From Streptomyces flavotricini (GTDB lineage: Bacteria; Actinomycetota; Actinomycetes; Streptomycetales; Streptomycetaceae), in NCBI RefSeq assembly GCF_020639365.1, contig NZ_JAINUL010000001.1:8518951-8582950 (forward strand): 64,000 nucleotides of DNA, given 5' to 3'. Positions 44,614-53,555 of the stretch are shown here, piece by piece. The first letter of the stretch is position 1. The number at the start of each line of letters is the position of its first letter. A model generated the notes under the pieces. That model made no database searches. It worked only from the letters and a program-made list of their open reading frames with translations, and had not been told where the DNA came from. The position numbers and the translations under genes were made by a program.

Positions 44614-44627
44614 TGAGAGCGCTCTCG
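44614..44627. promoter_or_regulatory. LacI-type operator upstream of the GH16 gene
   Basis: TGAGAGCGCTCTCG, identical at 13 of 14 positions to the site at 43025, about 75 bp before the GH16 start. The shared site suggests one LacI-family regulator, not encoded in this window, for both genes. Confidence 0.7.
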
Positions 44628-44702
44628 TATCCCTCGTGCCACTCTTCACGGCTCGCCCGGCCTGGCCCTCTTCTTCCCCCACCCAGACAAGGAGCCATGC
44701 CC

Positions 44703-45636
44703 ATGGCTGCTGCTCATCGCGCGCGTCGCCGCCCCCTCGGGGGAGTGGTGCTCCTCGTGACCACCGCGCTGGTCGCGGCGATGTTCATGTCCTTGACCCG
44801 TTCGGTCGCCCCGCACGCCGGTGCTGCCGTCGTAGGGCAGACCTGGTCCGACGAGTTCGACGGCGCGGCCGGCCGCGCTCCTGACGCCGCCAAGTGGACA
44901 TTGGAGACCGGTGGTTCGGGCTTCGGCAACCACGAGTTGCAGTACTACACCAGCAGCACCTCGAACGCCGCGCTCGACGGCCAGGCCCACCTTGTCATCA
45001 CCGCGCGGAAGAGCAGCGACGCCGGCCTCGGCTGCTGGTACGGGCAGTGCCAGTACACCTTGGCACGGATGAACACCGCCAAAACCTTCACCCGGGCGTA
45101 CGTCCGCTTCGAGGCCCGCGTCAAAATCCCGCGCGGCCGCGCCCTCGCCGACGACTTCCACGTGTTCGCCGTCGACTGGAGCCCGAACTCCCTTGCCTGG
45201 TCGGTGGACGGCACCACGTACAAGACGCTCACGCCGGCCGGCACCGGCGGCAACAAGTGGGTCTTCGACCACCCGTTCTTCGTCATCCTCAACCTGGCGG
45301 TCGGTGGGGACTGGCCCGGCAGCCCGGACGCCTCCACGTCCTTCCCGCAGACGATGACCGTCGACCATGTCCGCGCCCTCCTCCGCCGGAGCGTCCGGGC
45401 CCTCGGCAAGTGCCTGGACGTCGCGGGGCGGCTCCACAGCCGACGGCGCCGCCGTCCAGCTCTACACCTGCAACGGAACCAACGCCCAGAAATGGACGTA
45501 CACCGCCGCCCGTGACCTCATCAACACCGGTGCGGGCACGTGCCTGGATGCCACGGGCAACTCCTCCGCCGACGGCACCCGGATGCAGACCTGGTTCTGC
45601 ACCGGCGCCGCCAACCAGAAGTGGACGGTCGGCTGA
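44703..45636 (+). pseudogene. GH16 beta-glucanase with CBM13, catalytic segment deleted and frameshifted
   Basis: Start taken at ATG 44703, 8 bases after GGAG; 44697 is also in frame. Signal helix, then GH16 strands (TWSDEFDGAAGRAPDAAKWT, GFGNHELQYYTSS). At about 45130 RFEARVKIPRG is joined directly to RALADDFHVFAVDWSP. Family members have about 55-60 residues between, including the catalytic E-I-D-x-x-E, so an in-frame deletion has removed the active site. After VGGDWPGSPDAS...TVDHVR the CBM13 lectin part (GKCLDVAG) changes frame near 45425 and continues as ADGAAVQLYTCNGTNAQKWT to 45636. Confidence 0.8.
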
Positions 45637-45721
45637 CCCACCAGCCCCGCCGCCCTCCCATGACCCCCGTCCCTGCGTCCGACCGCTCCCCCGCCCGACC
45701 TCACGAGAACGGACCCCCACC

Positions 45722-47410
45722 GTGACGGCTCGCCACCAGCGAACCATGCCCCGTAGGAAACTCCTCGCCGCGACAGCGGGCCTGGCCCTGGCCGTGCCCG
45801 CCGCCGCTGTCTGGCTCGAGATGAGCGCCAACGCGTCCACCACCCCCACGCTCCCCCTGGACCTGGTGAACACCACCGGCAACAACACGGTGTACGCCTA
45901 TGTGCTCGGACGTGACCCCGCGGCCGGCGGCACCTGGGCCTTCATCCAGGCCAACGGCTCCGGCCTGTACCACCCGCCGGCCCCGGCCAACGATCAGACC
46001 CCGCTCGGGGTCGACTGCGCCATCCCGCTCAACGCGTCCGGCGCCGGGGCGCGGAGGGTGACGCTGCCGCGCCTGGACAGCGGCCGCATCTACTTCTCCG
46101 TGGGCACGAAGCTCACCTTCCTGGTGAACCGCGGCGGCGGTCTGGCCCTGCCGTCGGTGAGCAACCCCACCGACCCCAACGCGAACGTCCCTCACGACTT
46201 CTGCGAATTCACCTTCAACAGCGATCAGTTGTACGCCAATATCACGTTCGTCGACATGGTCTCGCTGCCGATCGCCTTCCAACTGGAGACCGGACAAGGC
46301 ACCCAGACGGTGCGCGGGCTACCCGCCGACGGACTGTCCCGGGTCGCCGCCGCGCTGCGGGCCCAGTCAGCCGCCGACGGCAGCGACTGGAGCCGGCTGA
46401 TCGTCACCGCGGGTGGCCGCGACCTGCGCGTACTCAGCCCCAACCTGGCGATCCGCGGCAACAGTGGCTTGTTCCGGGGCTACTTCGACGGCTACGTGGA
46501 CGAGGTGTGGAACAAGTACCGCTCCACCGACCTGCGCATCGACACCCAGTTCACCTGGGGAACCGTCACCGGCCGGGTGAACGGCGACGTCCTCGCCTTC
46601 CCCGGAGTCGGCAGCTTCGCCAAGCCATCCACCCTTTCGATCTTCTCCTGCAGCGACGCGCCCTTTACCACGGGCAACGACCTGATGGGCAATCTCAGCG
46701 CACGGCTCGCCGCCGCCTTCAACCGCACCACCCTGCTGGACAACCCCTACCAGCCGACCGCCGAGAACCCCGCCGCCTTCTACACCTGGCCGCGCACCAA
46801 CCACTACGCCCGCATCCTGCACAACACCACTCCCGACCATCTCGGGTACGCCTTCCCGTACGACGACGTGCACCCGGCCGGAGTCGACTTCGAGGGCAAG
46901 GTGCAGTCCGGCAGCCCCGGCCGCTGGACCATCACGGTCGGTGGTGTGGCCGGCGGCGGCACCCCGACCCCCACACCGACCGCCACCACCCCGGGCGGCG
47001 GGGTCAGCGCCTTCACCACCATCCAGGCCGAGGCGTTCAACGCCCAGTCCGGAGCACAGGTCGAGGCCTGCTCCGACGCTGGCGGCGGATCCGACGTCGG
47101 CCATTTGTCCAACGGCGACTGGCTCAAGTTCTCGGCCGTCGCCTTCGGCGCCACCGGCGCTACCCGCTTCGACGCCCGCGTCGCTTCGGGGGCCGCCGGC
47201 GGAGTCAGCGGCCTGGTGCAGGTCCGCCTCGACAGCCCCACGGCCACCCCGGTCGGCGGCTTCGCCGTCGCCAACACCGGCGGCTGGCAGGTATGGCGCA
47301 CCGTCCCCGCGGACATCGGCCGCACCACCGGAACCCATGACGTCTATCTGACCTTCGACAGCGGCCAGTCAGCCGACTTCGTCAACGTCAACTGGTTCTC
47401 CTTCGCCTGA
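45722..47410 (+). CDS. GH64 endo-beta-1,3-glucanase with CBM6
   Basis: 562 residues from GTG 45722. Twin-Arg-like start (MPRRKLLAATAGLALAVPAA). GH64/thaumatin-like catalytic region from LPLDLVNTTGNNTVYAYVLG through HDFCEFTFNSDQLYANITFV, FDGYVDEVWNKYRSTDLRID and YAFPYDDVHPAGVDFEGKVQ. A Pro/Thr/Gly linker leads to a CBM6 (FTTIQAEAFNAQSGAQVEAC ... VNVNWFSFA), which binds beta-1,3-glucan. Extracellular fungal-wall lysis is the likely role, in keeping with the neighbouring GH16 genes. Starts 85 bp after the GH16 pseudogene. Confidence 0.92.
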   Translation: MTARHQRTMPRRKLLAATAGLALAVPAAAVWLEMSANASTTPTLPLDLVNTTGNNTVYAYVLGRDPAAGGTWAFIQANGSGLYHPPAPANDQTPLGVDCAIPLNASGAGARRVTLPRLDSGRIYFSVGTKLTFLVNRGGGLALPSVSNPTDPNANVPHDFCEFTFNSDQLYANITFVDMVSLPIAFQLETGQGTQTVRGLPADGLSRVAAALRAQSAADGSDWSRLIVTAGGRDLRVLSPNLAIRGNSGLFRGYFDGYVDEVWNKYRSTDLRIDTQFTWGTVTGRVNGDVLAFPGVGSFAKPSTLSIFSCSDAPFTTGNDLMGNLSARLAAAFNRTTLLDNPYQPTAENPAAFYTWPRTNHYARILHNTTPDHLGYAFPYDDVHPAGVDFEGKVQSGSPGRWTITVGGVAGGGTPTPTPTATTPGGGVSAFTTIQAEAFNAQSGAQVEACSDAGGGSDVGHLSNGDWLKFSAVAFGATGATRFDARVASGAAGGVSGLVQVRLDSPTATPVGGFAVANTGGWQVWRTVPADIGRTTGTHDVYLTFDSGQSADFVNVNWFSFA

Positions 47411-47496
47411 CGAGCTCGTGCACGGTCCTCGGTCCATGGAAAACGGCCTGCGAGCGCCACCGGCGCTGGTCCGCTGACGGCTGGCAACGGTTGCCG

Positions 47497-47650
47497 TCAG
47501 CGGGGCCAGGTCGGGGCCGACGCGGCAGGGGGGATCCACTGGGCCATCTCGGTGAACTCACCGTCGTGCGCGCGCACCAGCACGCGGCCGGCGCCGCACC
47601 GCGCCGCCGTCAGCCCCGCCACCTCAAAGGGCTGGGCTTCGCCCGGCCGG
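47497..47650 (-). pseudogene. C-terminal gene fragment, family unsure
   Basis: Minus-strand reading GEAQPFEVAGLTAARCGAGR, VLVRAHDGEFTEMAQWIPPA to a TGA at 47497-47499. It is protein-like but has no start; upstream homology is not detected. Convergent to the GH64 gene. Confidence 0.35.
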
Positions 47651-47949
47651 ATCGGTGGGGCGGGGCCCGGTCGTCAGCGCGCTACTTGCCTCCCTTGCGC
47701 AGCGCGCTCCCCCTGTGCTCTGCGTACCGGCCCGTCTTGTGGCTTTCCACCTTGTACTGGGGCCGGGTGCGCATGGAGCGACGCCCCCTTCGCCGCGGTC
47801 CGCTGCGGCGGCAGACCACCCCGACCGACGCCGCAGAATCACGCTCGCCCTTCGTAGCGCCACCCTGCGCAGAACGGCACGGCAGCGATACGAGGACCAG
47901 CGGCTCCCCACCGGCATGTGGGTCACGACGCGCGGGTCCGCCCGCCCGG

Positions 47950-48175
47950 CCGGGGGCGTCCGGCTCAGGGAGGGCGAGGACAGCGTGGTCGGGTCGACTA
48001 CGGAGAGTTCGGCGATCCGGTGCGCCGGTACACCCGCGGCGAGGGCCCGGCGCAGCAGTTCGTCACGGTTTTCCTCGCTGCCCCGGAACGGGAGCATTTC
48101 CTCTTCGATGCCCGCGACCCGGTCAGTGGCCGTGGCGCGGCGGACGCGTTCCAGCTCCTCCTCGCTGAGCGGACC
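47950..48175 (-). pseudogene. Small HTH-like protein remnant
   Basis: Reading LSEEELERVRRATATDRVAG, IEEEMLPFRGSEENRDELLR, RALAAGVPAHRIAELSVVDP, TTLSSPSLSRTPP is a compact helical protein with a resolvase-like helix-turn-helix near its end. No start codon sits at the right place and the frame runs on for about 100 residues beyond the conserved part, so it is taken as clipped. Confidence 0.45.
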
Positions 48176-48833
48176 GGGAGCCGTTCGGCCTCCTTCGCAA
48201 CAGGCCCGGTCTGCTCCGGGGGAATGACGCGGACCACCGAGGATTGACGGCCGGTCCCGCAAGACCGCCCGCTCCCTGGGATGGGAGCCCCTGCCCGTCG
48301 CCCAAGCTCCCGAGACCGCCGGCTGACCGCCCGGTGCCCGGTCCACCATGGACCGGGCACCGGCCCTCCACCTCCACGGCCAGCGCCGCGGGTCGTCCTC
48401 GGCAGTCAGGGGCCGGCCACCGACTCGAAGGCGCAAGATGACCCACCAGAGAGCACCCGTCGAGCCGGCACACTCGGGCCCGGGCGGCGGGGCTGCAGAT
48501 CTCCAAGGTGCCGGCGAAGGACCCCGTTAGACGAGCCGGACTGGTCCGCCCCAGAACGGGCTGGCACTGGGGTTCGCGCGCAGCGGCGAGCCCGACAGCC
48601 CGACAGGCCGAAGCCGAGGTTTCCGTAGAAGTGAGAAGCGCGGTTCGCCAAGAGGGGTAGGGGCACGCCACCGGGGCCTGCCTGGGAAGGCACGAACCGC
48701 AGCATGAGCAGGGAAGGTCCTGTCCGCTCCTGCCTACAGGAGTCAGTCGCCGATGGCGTGGCCTCAGCGGTAGCCGTCAGGTGCGGCCTTGATGCCCTAG
48801 ATCGGCCGTGCGGCCACTGTCAGGCCGGCGAAA
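48176..48833. other. Gene-free stretch
   Basis: About 650 bp with only Arg/Pro-rich shadow frames. It holds nothing I can support apart from the 3' flank of the lectin gene. Confidence 0.4.
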
Positions 48834-49316
48834 TCAGTACCAGAGTTGGTTGCTCTGGTGGTTGCAGCTGGCCAGCACGGCCAGGGCGCCGTTGCCACCG
48901 CCGGAGATGGTGAGGCACTTGTTCCAGTCGGCTCCGTTCCTCAACTGGGCCGAGCCGCCGGAAGAGTCGATGTACCACTTCTGGTCTGCATTGCCGTTGC
49001 AGCCCCACTGGATCGCCACGCCGGTGGATGCCCAGATGCCGAGGCACTTGCCGTTCCCGTTCTTGAGCTGGTAGTAGCCGCTTCCGACACCGGTGTAGTC
49101 CCAGTTCTGGTCGGCGTTGCCGTTGCAGTCCCACTGGATGGCGTCCTGGCCGTTGTCGCTGACGTTCCCGTAAATGCCCAGGCATTTGCCCGAGGCCACG
49201 TTGTGCTGCTGACCGCTGGTTATTGCCGAGGCGGAAGGGGCGGTGATCAGCACGGTACCCGCCGCGAGCAGGAGGCCTGCGGAGACGGCGGCAATACGGG
49301 ACAGAGTCCTCGTCAC
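48834..49316 (-). CDS. Secreted ricin-type beta-trefoil lectin
   Basis: 160 residues from GTG 49316. Signal peptide: TRTLSRIAAVSAGLLLAAGT, then VLITAPSASA. Three beta-trefoil lobes with Q-x-W signatures: GKCLGIYGNVSDNGQDAIQW, then DCNGNADQNWDY; GKCLGIWASTGVAIQWGCNG, NADQKWYI; NKCLTISGGGNGALAVLASC, NHQSNQLWY. It is a stand-alone CBM13, so a glycan-binding protein without its own catalytic domain. A GC hairpin follows its start region upstream (49349-49374). Confidence 0.9.
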   Translation of the reverse strand: MTRTLSRIAAVSAGLLLAAGTVLITAPSASAITSGQQHNVASGKCLGIYGNVSDNGQDAIQWDCNGNADQNWDYTGVGSGYYQLKNGNGKCLGIWASTGVAIQWGCNGNADQKWYIDSSGGSAQLRNGADWNKCLTISGGGNGALAVLASCNHQSNQLWY

Positions 49317-49852
49317 TGTAGTGAACCCTTCATTCTGTGGAGACAAGACGCCGGCCCGTGAGGGGCGCCGTCTCGTGGTCGTCGCTTGTGGGTGGCAAAG
49401 GTTTTTGATGCCTGAATTCGCCTGAGGGCGTTCCCACGAGACCGGCCCGGCGGGTGGGACACGTCCTCGGTCAGGGGGAGGACGCCTGGGTCTTCCATGA
49501 CGACTGCCCGACAACTGGCCAAATGCGCCCACTGCGTGCACCGGACAGTTCTTACCCGTTCACCGTACGAAGCGAGGTGCCCGGGTAGTTGTGCACTGCG
49601 TGCAGGATCAGTTGATTCTGAGCGCACCACCCTCCACACACCACCGCAGTCGGCGCAGCGGGTGGGCGGAGCGGGCCAGGCCGGTGCGGGTACCGGCCGT
49701 TGTGTGCGTGGCAGAGGACGGGTGAACGCGTCGCCGCTCTCGCGGCCACGCGTTCACGCATCGCCTGGCTCCACCGGTTCACTTGCCTGCGGATCCGGTA
49801 CGAGACACGCACCGACCTCCACCGGCCACCGACAACTCACCTGCCGCTGCTT
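49317..49852. other. Gene-free stretch
   Basis: Contains the lectin promoter region and a short direct repeat (CACTGCGTGCA at about 49530 and 49605). No gene supported. Confidence 0.4.
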
Positions 49853-50632
49853 CTAAGGGCGGATGACGCGGAGGTAGGCCACCTCGTAGGACATCGCCGA
49901 TACGTCCCGGTCTGGGGCCGGGTGGTAGCGGCCGGCGCAGACCGAGAGGTTGACGATGAGGTACGCGCGCCAGCGGCGACCCACCCCGCGCCGGTCGGCG
50001 AACACCTGCTTGCCGTTGACCCACCACACCACCGAGCGTGATCCGAACTCCACCTTGAGGTCCACCCAGCGGCCGGGGCCGATCGCCGGGTCGCGGTGGT
50101 AGTGAGAGCTGCCCTTCACGTGGTTGGACAACTCGAGGAGGTCGGGGTTGTCCGGGTGGTACTCGAAGACGTCGATCTCGTTGCCGCCGTCCAACCAGGT
50201 CCAGATCGCGGGCCAGGCGCCGAGTGCGGAGGGCAGGCGGACTCGGGACTCCAGAACGTCCCCGGTCCGCACCATGAACCCTTCGCTGCTGCCCTCCGTG
50301 GTCAACAGCCCCGTGTTCCACTTGCCGTCGGGGCGGCGGGTGGCCCGGAAGGTTCCGGTGCGGCTGAAGGACGGGTCAGACACGAGGTAGTCGAGCTTGT
50401 TGTCGCCGGGATTGGTGGGTCCACCGTTCGGATAGGCCCAGGAACGTCCCGCGACCCACTGGGGAGTCGAGCCGAAGTCCGCCGTGAAGACCGGGACCGG
50501 GGCGCTCGCCTGGGCGTCGCCGACACGTGCGGGTGCGGATCCTGGGGCGGGAGTTGAGGCGGGAGTCGAGGCGGGGGTTGAGGTGGGGCGTCCGAGGAGC
50601 CGTCGGATCCGGTCGAGAACTTGGGAGAGCAC
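49853..50632 (-). CDS. GH16-family beta-glucanase-like protein without signal peptide
   Basis: 259 residues from GTG 50632, chosen because AAGGAGC lies 5 bases upstream. N-terminus VLSQVLDRIRRLLGRP is amphipathic, followed by a Ser/Thr/Pro/Ala repeat (TPASTPASTPAPGSAPAR). GH16 domain: DFGSTPQWVAGRSWAYPNGG, FMVRTGDVLESRVRLPSALG, WPAIWTWLDGGNEIDVFEYH (catalytic E-I-D-x-x-E), then RWVDLKVEFGSRSVVWWVNG. All key residues are present, unlike the pseudogene at 44.7 kb. No export signal is seen with this start, which is odd for a glucanase. Confidence 0.85.
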   Translation of the reverse strand: MLSQVLDRIRRLLGRPTSTPASTPASTPAPGSAPARVGDAQASAPVPVFTADFGSTPQWVAGRSWAYPNGGPTNPGDNKLDYLVSDPSFSRTGTFRATRRPDGKWNTGLLTTEGSSEGFMVRTGDVLESRVRLPSALGAWPAIWTWLDGGNEIDVFEYHPDNPDLLELSNHVKGSSHYHRDPAIGPGRWVDLKVEFGSRSVVWWVNGKQVFADRRGVGRRWRAYLIVNLSVCAGRYHPAPDRDVSAMSYEVAYLRVIRP

Positions 50633-51497
50633 ATCGCTCCTTCCGGAGAACGCGAGCCCTTGCAGCATGCCCGCCTTCACAGAAGCACATACCGGTCCAC
50701 CGGTTTATATTCAGGCCGCCGCAGGGCGGAACCTGGTCACCGGTCATATGTGCGAGGAGGCCTGCTCTTGCCGTGTGCGCGTGCGGTTCCCCACGGCCGG
50801 TGTCACCGATTACCACAACCCTCGCCAGCACGCGGTGTCACTGGCGTACGTCGTGCCCGTGGCGGGTGACTGCCGTCCCCGGCGGGACGCCTTGAGCCTG
50901 GTCTGGTTCAGCCCGCAGGGGGTGCCGCAGGAGGTTGTCTCACCAGCCGTGCAGAGTGAGATGCCGGGCGGCCACGCGGTGTTGCCGAGGCAGGCCCTCG
51001 CGCACGTCGGGCACGTCCACTGACACGACGGCGCCACCCGTCGCGCAATCCGGCGGACGTCTTCCCGCCGAGCAGACGGCCCGAGAGGACGCCTCCGGCG
51101 GACCGCCGCTGGGAGCCTCGAACGACAGCCGGCCCCTTTCAAGGTCGGTGAAGGACGTGGGGCCGGGGCAGGGGCGTTCGAGGCCGGCCTGAGAGGTGCG
51201 TTCGTCCGGACGCGTGCGCGAGACCAGTACACGGGCACGCGCAGAACGGGGTGCGGTGGCGGTCTCGATCGCCTCGACGAGCAGTCGGCGGCGCGTGGCG
51301 CGTTGTACGGATTCGCTGCGCCCGGAGCGGGCCGAGCCGCTCCCGGCCACCTCACCGAGGCCCCTACCCTGCGCGGCATCCTCAGCCCGGTCCCGTTCAC
51401 GCTGGTCCGAGGGAACCAAAAAGCCCCCGTGGCGATCTATACCTGCGAGATCTGTTCGATACGCGTTCGAGATCCGTCAGTCTGCACCGGAGTACGA
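50633..51497. other. No confident gene
   Basis: About 860 bp. Several long frames exist on the minus strand, one with a protein-like stretch (RRRLLVEAIETATAPRSARA near 51290-51230), but none has a supported start or family. It may contain decayed coding sequence. Confidence 0.35.
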
Positions 51498-52592
51498 GTG
51501 AAACACCGTTCCGCCACGCTCTGCGCGGCCCTCGTCGTGTCCGCGGTCGCCGCGCTGTCCGGCTGCTCCAGCGAGGGAGATCCGGTTTCCTTCGCACCGA
51601 AGCAGTCGGCAAAGCCGGAGGTGAGCAAAGCCAGCGATGTCCTGATGCCGACTCACCCGCGTGAGTGGACGACGCAGCGGGAGCTGCCGGACGGGACCCG
51701 GGTGGTGCGCACCGACCTGGCAGGGCCGAAGTCCGGCTTCACCGGCCGGGTGTGGGCCTGGGTTCCGAAGCAGTACGGCAAGCCCGAGTACAAGGACAGT
51801 GCCTTCCCGGTGCTGATGGCGCTGCCAGGCGCCGTGGGATACCCGACGAACTATTTCTTCTCCAAGGAGTTCCGCCTCCAGGAACGGATCGGGGAAGCCG
51901 CCGACAAGGGCGAGAGCCTGCCCTTCATCGTGGTCATGCCGGTGCTGAACGCGAACAAGGACACCTACTACGACGGCAGCGACATACCGGGGCAGCCCAA
52001 GATGGGCACCTGGATCTCGGACGACGTCCCGGATCTGGTGCGGGAGAACTTCCGTACCTACGCCGACCCGAAGGGCTGGGGCTTCTTCGGTTCGTCCTCC
52101 GGCGGTTACGTGGGCATGAAGATGGTTCTCCAGTACCCCGAACGGTTCAGTGTGGCGATCGCGGGCGGCCCGGACGCGGCGCCCGATTCGCCGCTGTGGA
52201 ACGGCCATCCGAAGGAGAAGCAGGAGAACAGTCCGGCTTGGCTGGCCGAACAGTTGATCAATAAGAGCGGCCCCACCCCGAGCAGCAGCCCCACGAGCGG
52301 CCTCAAGGGCACTCCCAAGAGCAGCTCAGCAAGCAGCCCCGCGATCGGGGCCACGGGCAGCCCCAAGAGTGGCTCCAAGGTCGCGATCTCCTTCCTCATG
52401 GGTACCAAGGAGCCGAAGCAGGAGGTCGCAGCGCTGGAGAAGCTCCGCAAGGAGATCACCAAGGGGCCGATAGAGACCCGTGTGACATCCTTCGAGGGCG
52501 GTCACGACGGGTACAAGTACACGGACACCCTGTTCAACGGTGACCTGAAGTGGATGAGCGACCGGATGCGCGGTCCAGTGGCCGCCAAGTGA
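51498..52592 (+). CDS. Lipoprotein esterase (antigen-85/Fes-like alpha/beta hydrolase)
   Basis: 364 residues from GTG 51498. Lipobox: LVVSAVAALSGCSSEGD, with acylated Cys at about residue 22. Hydrolase core: FPVLMALPGAVGYPTNYFFS, LPFIVVMPVLNANKDTYYDG, nucleophile in WGFFGSSSGGYVGMKMVLQY, Asp candidates around FLMGTKEPKQEV, and His in FEGGHDGYKYTDT. A Ser/Gly/Pro-rich insertion (GPTPSSSPTSGLKGTPKSSS) interrupts the domain after the nucleophile half. Surface-bound; acts on esters of unknown nature. Single gene. Confidence 0.88.
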   Translation: MKHRSATLCAALVVSAVAALSGCSSEGDPVSFAPKQSAKPEVSKASDVLMPTHPREWTTQRELPDGTRVVRTDLAGPKSGFTGRVWAWVPKQYGKPEYKDSAFPVLMALPGAVGYPTNYFFSKEFRLQERIGEAADKGESLPFIVVMPVLNANKDTYYDGSDIPGQPKMGTWISDDVPDLVRENFRTYADPKGWGFFGSSSGGYVGMKMVLQYPERFSVAIAGGPDAAPDSPLWNGHPKEKQENSPAWLAEQLINKSGPTPSSSPTSGLKGTPKSSSASSPAIGATGSPKSGSKVAISFLMGTKEPKQEVAALEKLRKEITKGPIETRVTSFEGGHDGYKYTDTLFNGDLKWMSDRMRGPVAAK

Positions 52593-52639
52593 GCGTTGCC
52601 CAGGGCCCATGCTCCTGGACTCCGTGAACGCCGCCTCGG

Positions 52640-52880
52640 GAGCCGAACAAGATCATTCCTCCACCTGCATCTCGCCCTGGCAGCCGAACCCCTCGCCGTG
52701 CTCTTCGGCGGCAGCCGCACAGCCATGCACCGCACACTCCTGAAGATCAGGAAACTGCTCAAGGCACACGACGTCGCCATCTCGCCCGCCGCTACTCCGC
52801 CTGCCGCCCTCACGGTCCTCCACGCCCAGATTCTCGCTCGGAGCAGCGAGACCAGCAGCAAGATCAAGACAACGTGTTAA
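52640..52880 (+). pseudogene. Transposase N-terminal HTH remnant
   Basis: Reading LALAAEPLAVLFGGSRTAMH, RTLLKIRKLLKAHDVAISPA looks like the DNA-binding helix set of a transposase that uses a predicted HTH before its DDE domain (LAxLFGVSRSTVxRTLxExRxLL). No catalytic domain follows. Confidence 0.4.
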
Positions 52881-52893
52881 TAATCGGCAAGCC

Positions 52894-53100
52894 CTACTGA
52901 TCTTTTCGTAAGTTCGGTGGGTGTGGTGGGTGGATGGTGAGTCCGGTGTGGGTGAGGAAGGACCATGGCAGTTGTGGGTTGTGGTTGATGCGGTGGATGC
53001 CGTGTTCGGTGGCGTCGGCTACGTCTGCGAGGTGGTCGCCGGCGAGGTTGGCGAGTTCGCGTTTCTTGAGTGAGGACCACAGCAGTTCGGCTGTCCCAGC
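52894..53100 (-). pseudogene. IS630-type transposase C-terminal fragment
   Basis: Minus reading ELLWSSLKKRELANLAGDHL, ADVADATEHGIHRINHNPQL, PWSFLTHTGLTI matches the end of IS630-family transposases (E-x-x-W-x-x-L-K...ELANLAxDxL...S-F-L-x-x-x-G-L). Only the tail is left, fused to a DUF6233 gene. Confidence 0.65.
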
Positions 53101-53311
53101 AGCCCCCGGCGTGGACACGGCCCGGCAGCCGGCCCGCCCCAATGCCGCGCTCGATCAGCCACGCGGGCGGCTCGGCCGGCGGGCGGCGCCGCGCGGCGAG
53201 GGCCTCACGCTCTTCCGCCGTGTTCAGCGCCCGCTCGGCGCGCACGAGCTCGCCGCGCAGGTAGGTCACGACAGTGCGCAGGCGCGGCAGGTCAGGCGGG
53301 AGTTCCGACAC
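53100..53311 (-). pseudogene. DUF6233 protein, N-terminal part
   Basis: Starts MSELPPDLPRLRTVVTYLRG, ELVRAERALNTAEEREALAA, then PPAWLIERGIGAGRLPGRVH, AGGCWDS, the recognisable DUF6233 opening. Relatives continue with a Cys-rich C-terminus, which is missing; the frame passes into the IS630 fragment instead. Probably cut by a lost IS. Confidence 0.7.
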
Positions 53312-53555
53312 CGCTCCGCCTCCGTACTGCGCCTGCCGTGCGGCCTTGCCCGTTGCGCAGAGCGAGTTCTCTGGGGCTGATCGTGTGGTGTGAGCGTGTC
53401 ACGAGAGGTTCACACAGCTCAGCGTCGGTTCCGCTCACGGTAGCGGGTGCAACAGATGAGGTGCATCCCCGAATCGGGCGACAACCATCTGCGCCGCCGG
53501 GATGCGCTTCCTGAGACCACCCATGGTCAGCTGTGTGCCAGTTCGCGGCGGATCT

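Noticed and set aside
47682..47774. 30-codon basic peptide on the minus strand (MRTRPQYKVESHKTGRYAEH...)
   Set aside because: It has an ATG and pleasant composition, but no ribosome site, no neighbour logic and no recognisable family; too short to claim.
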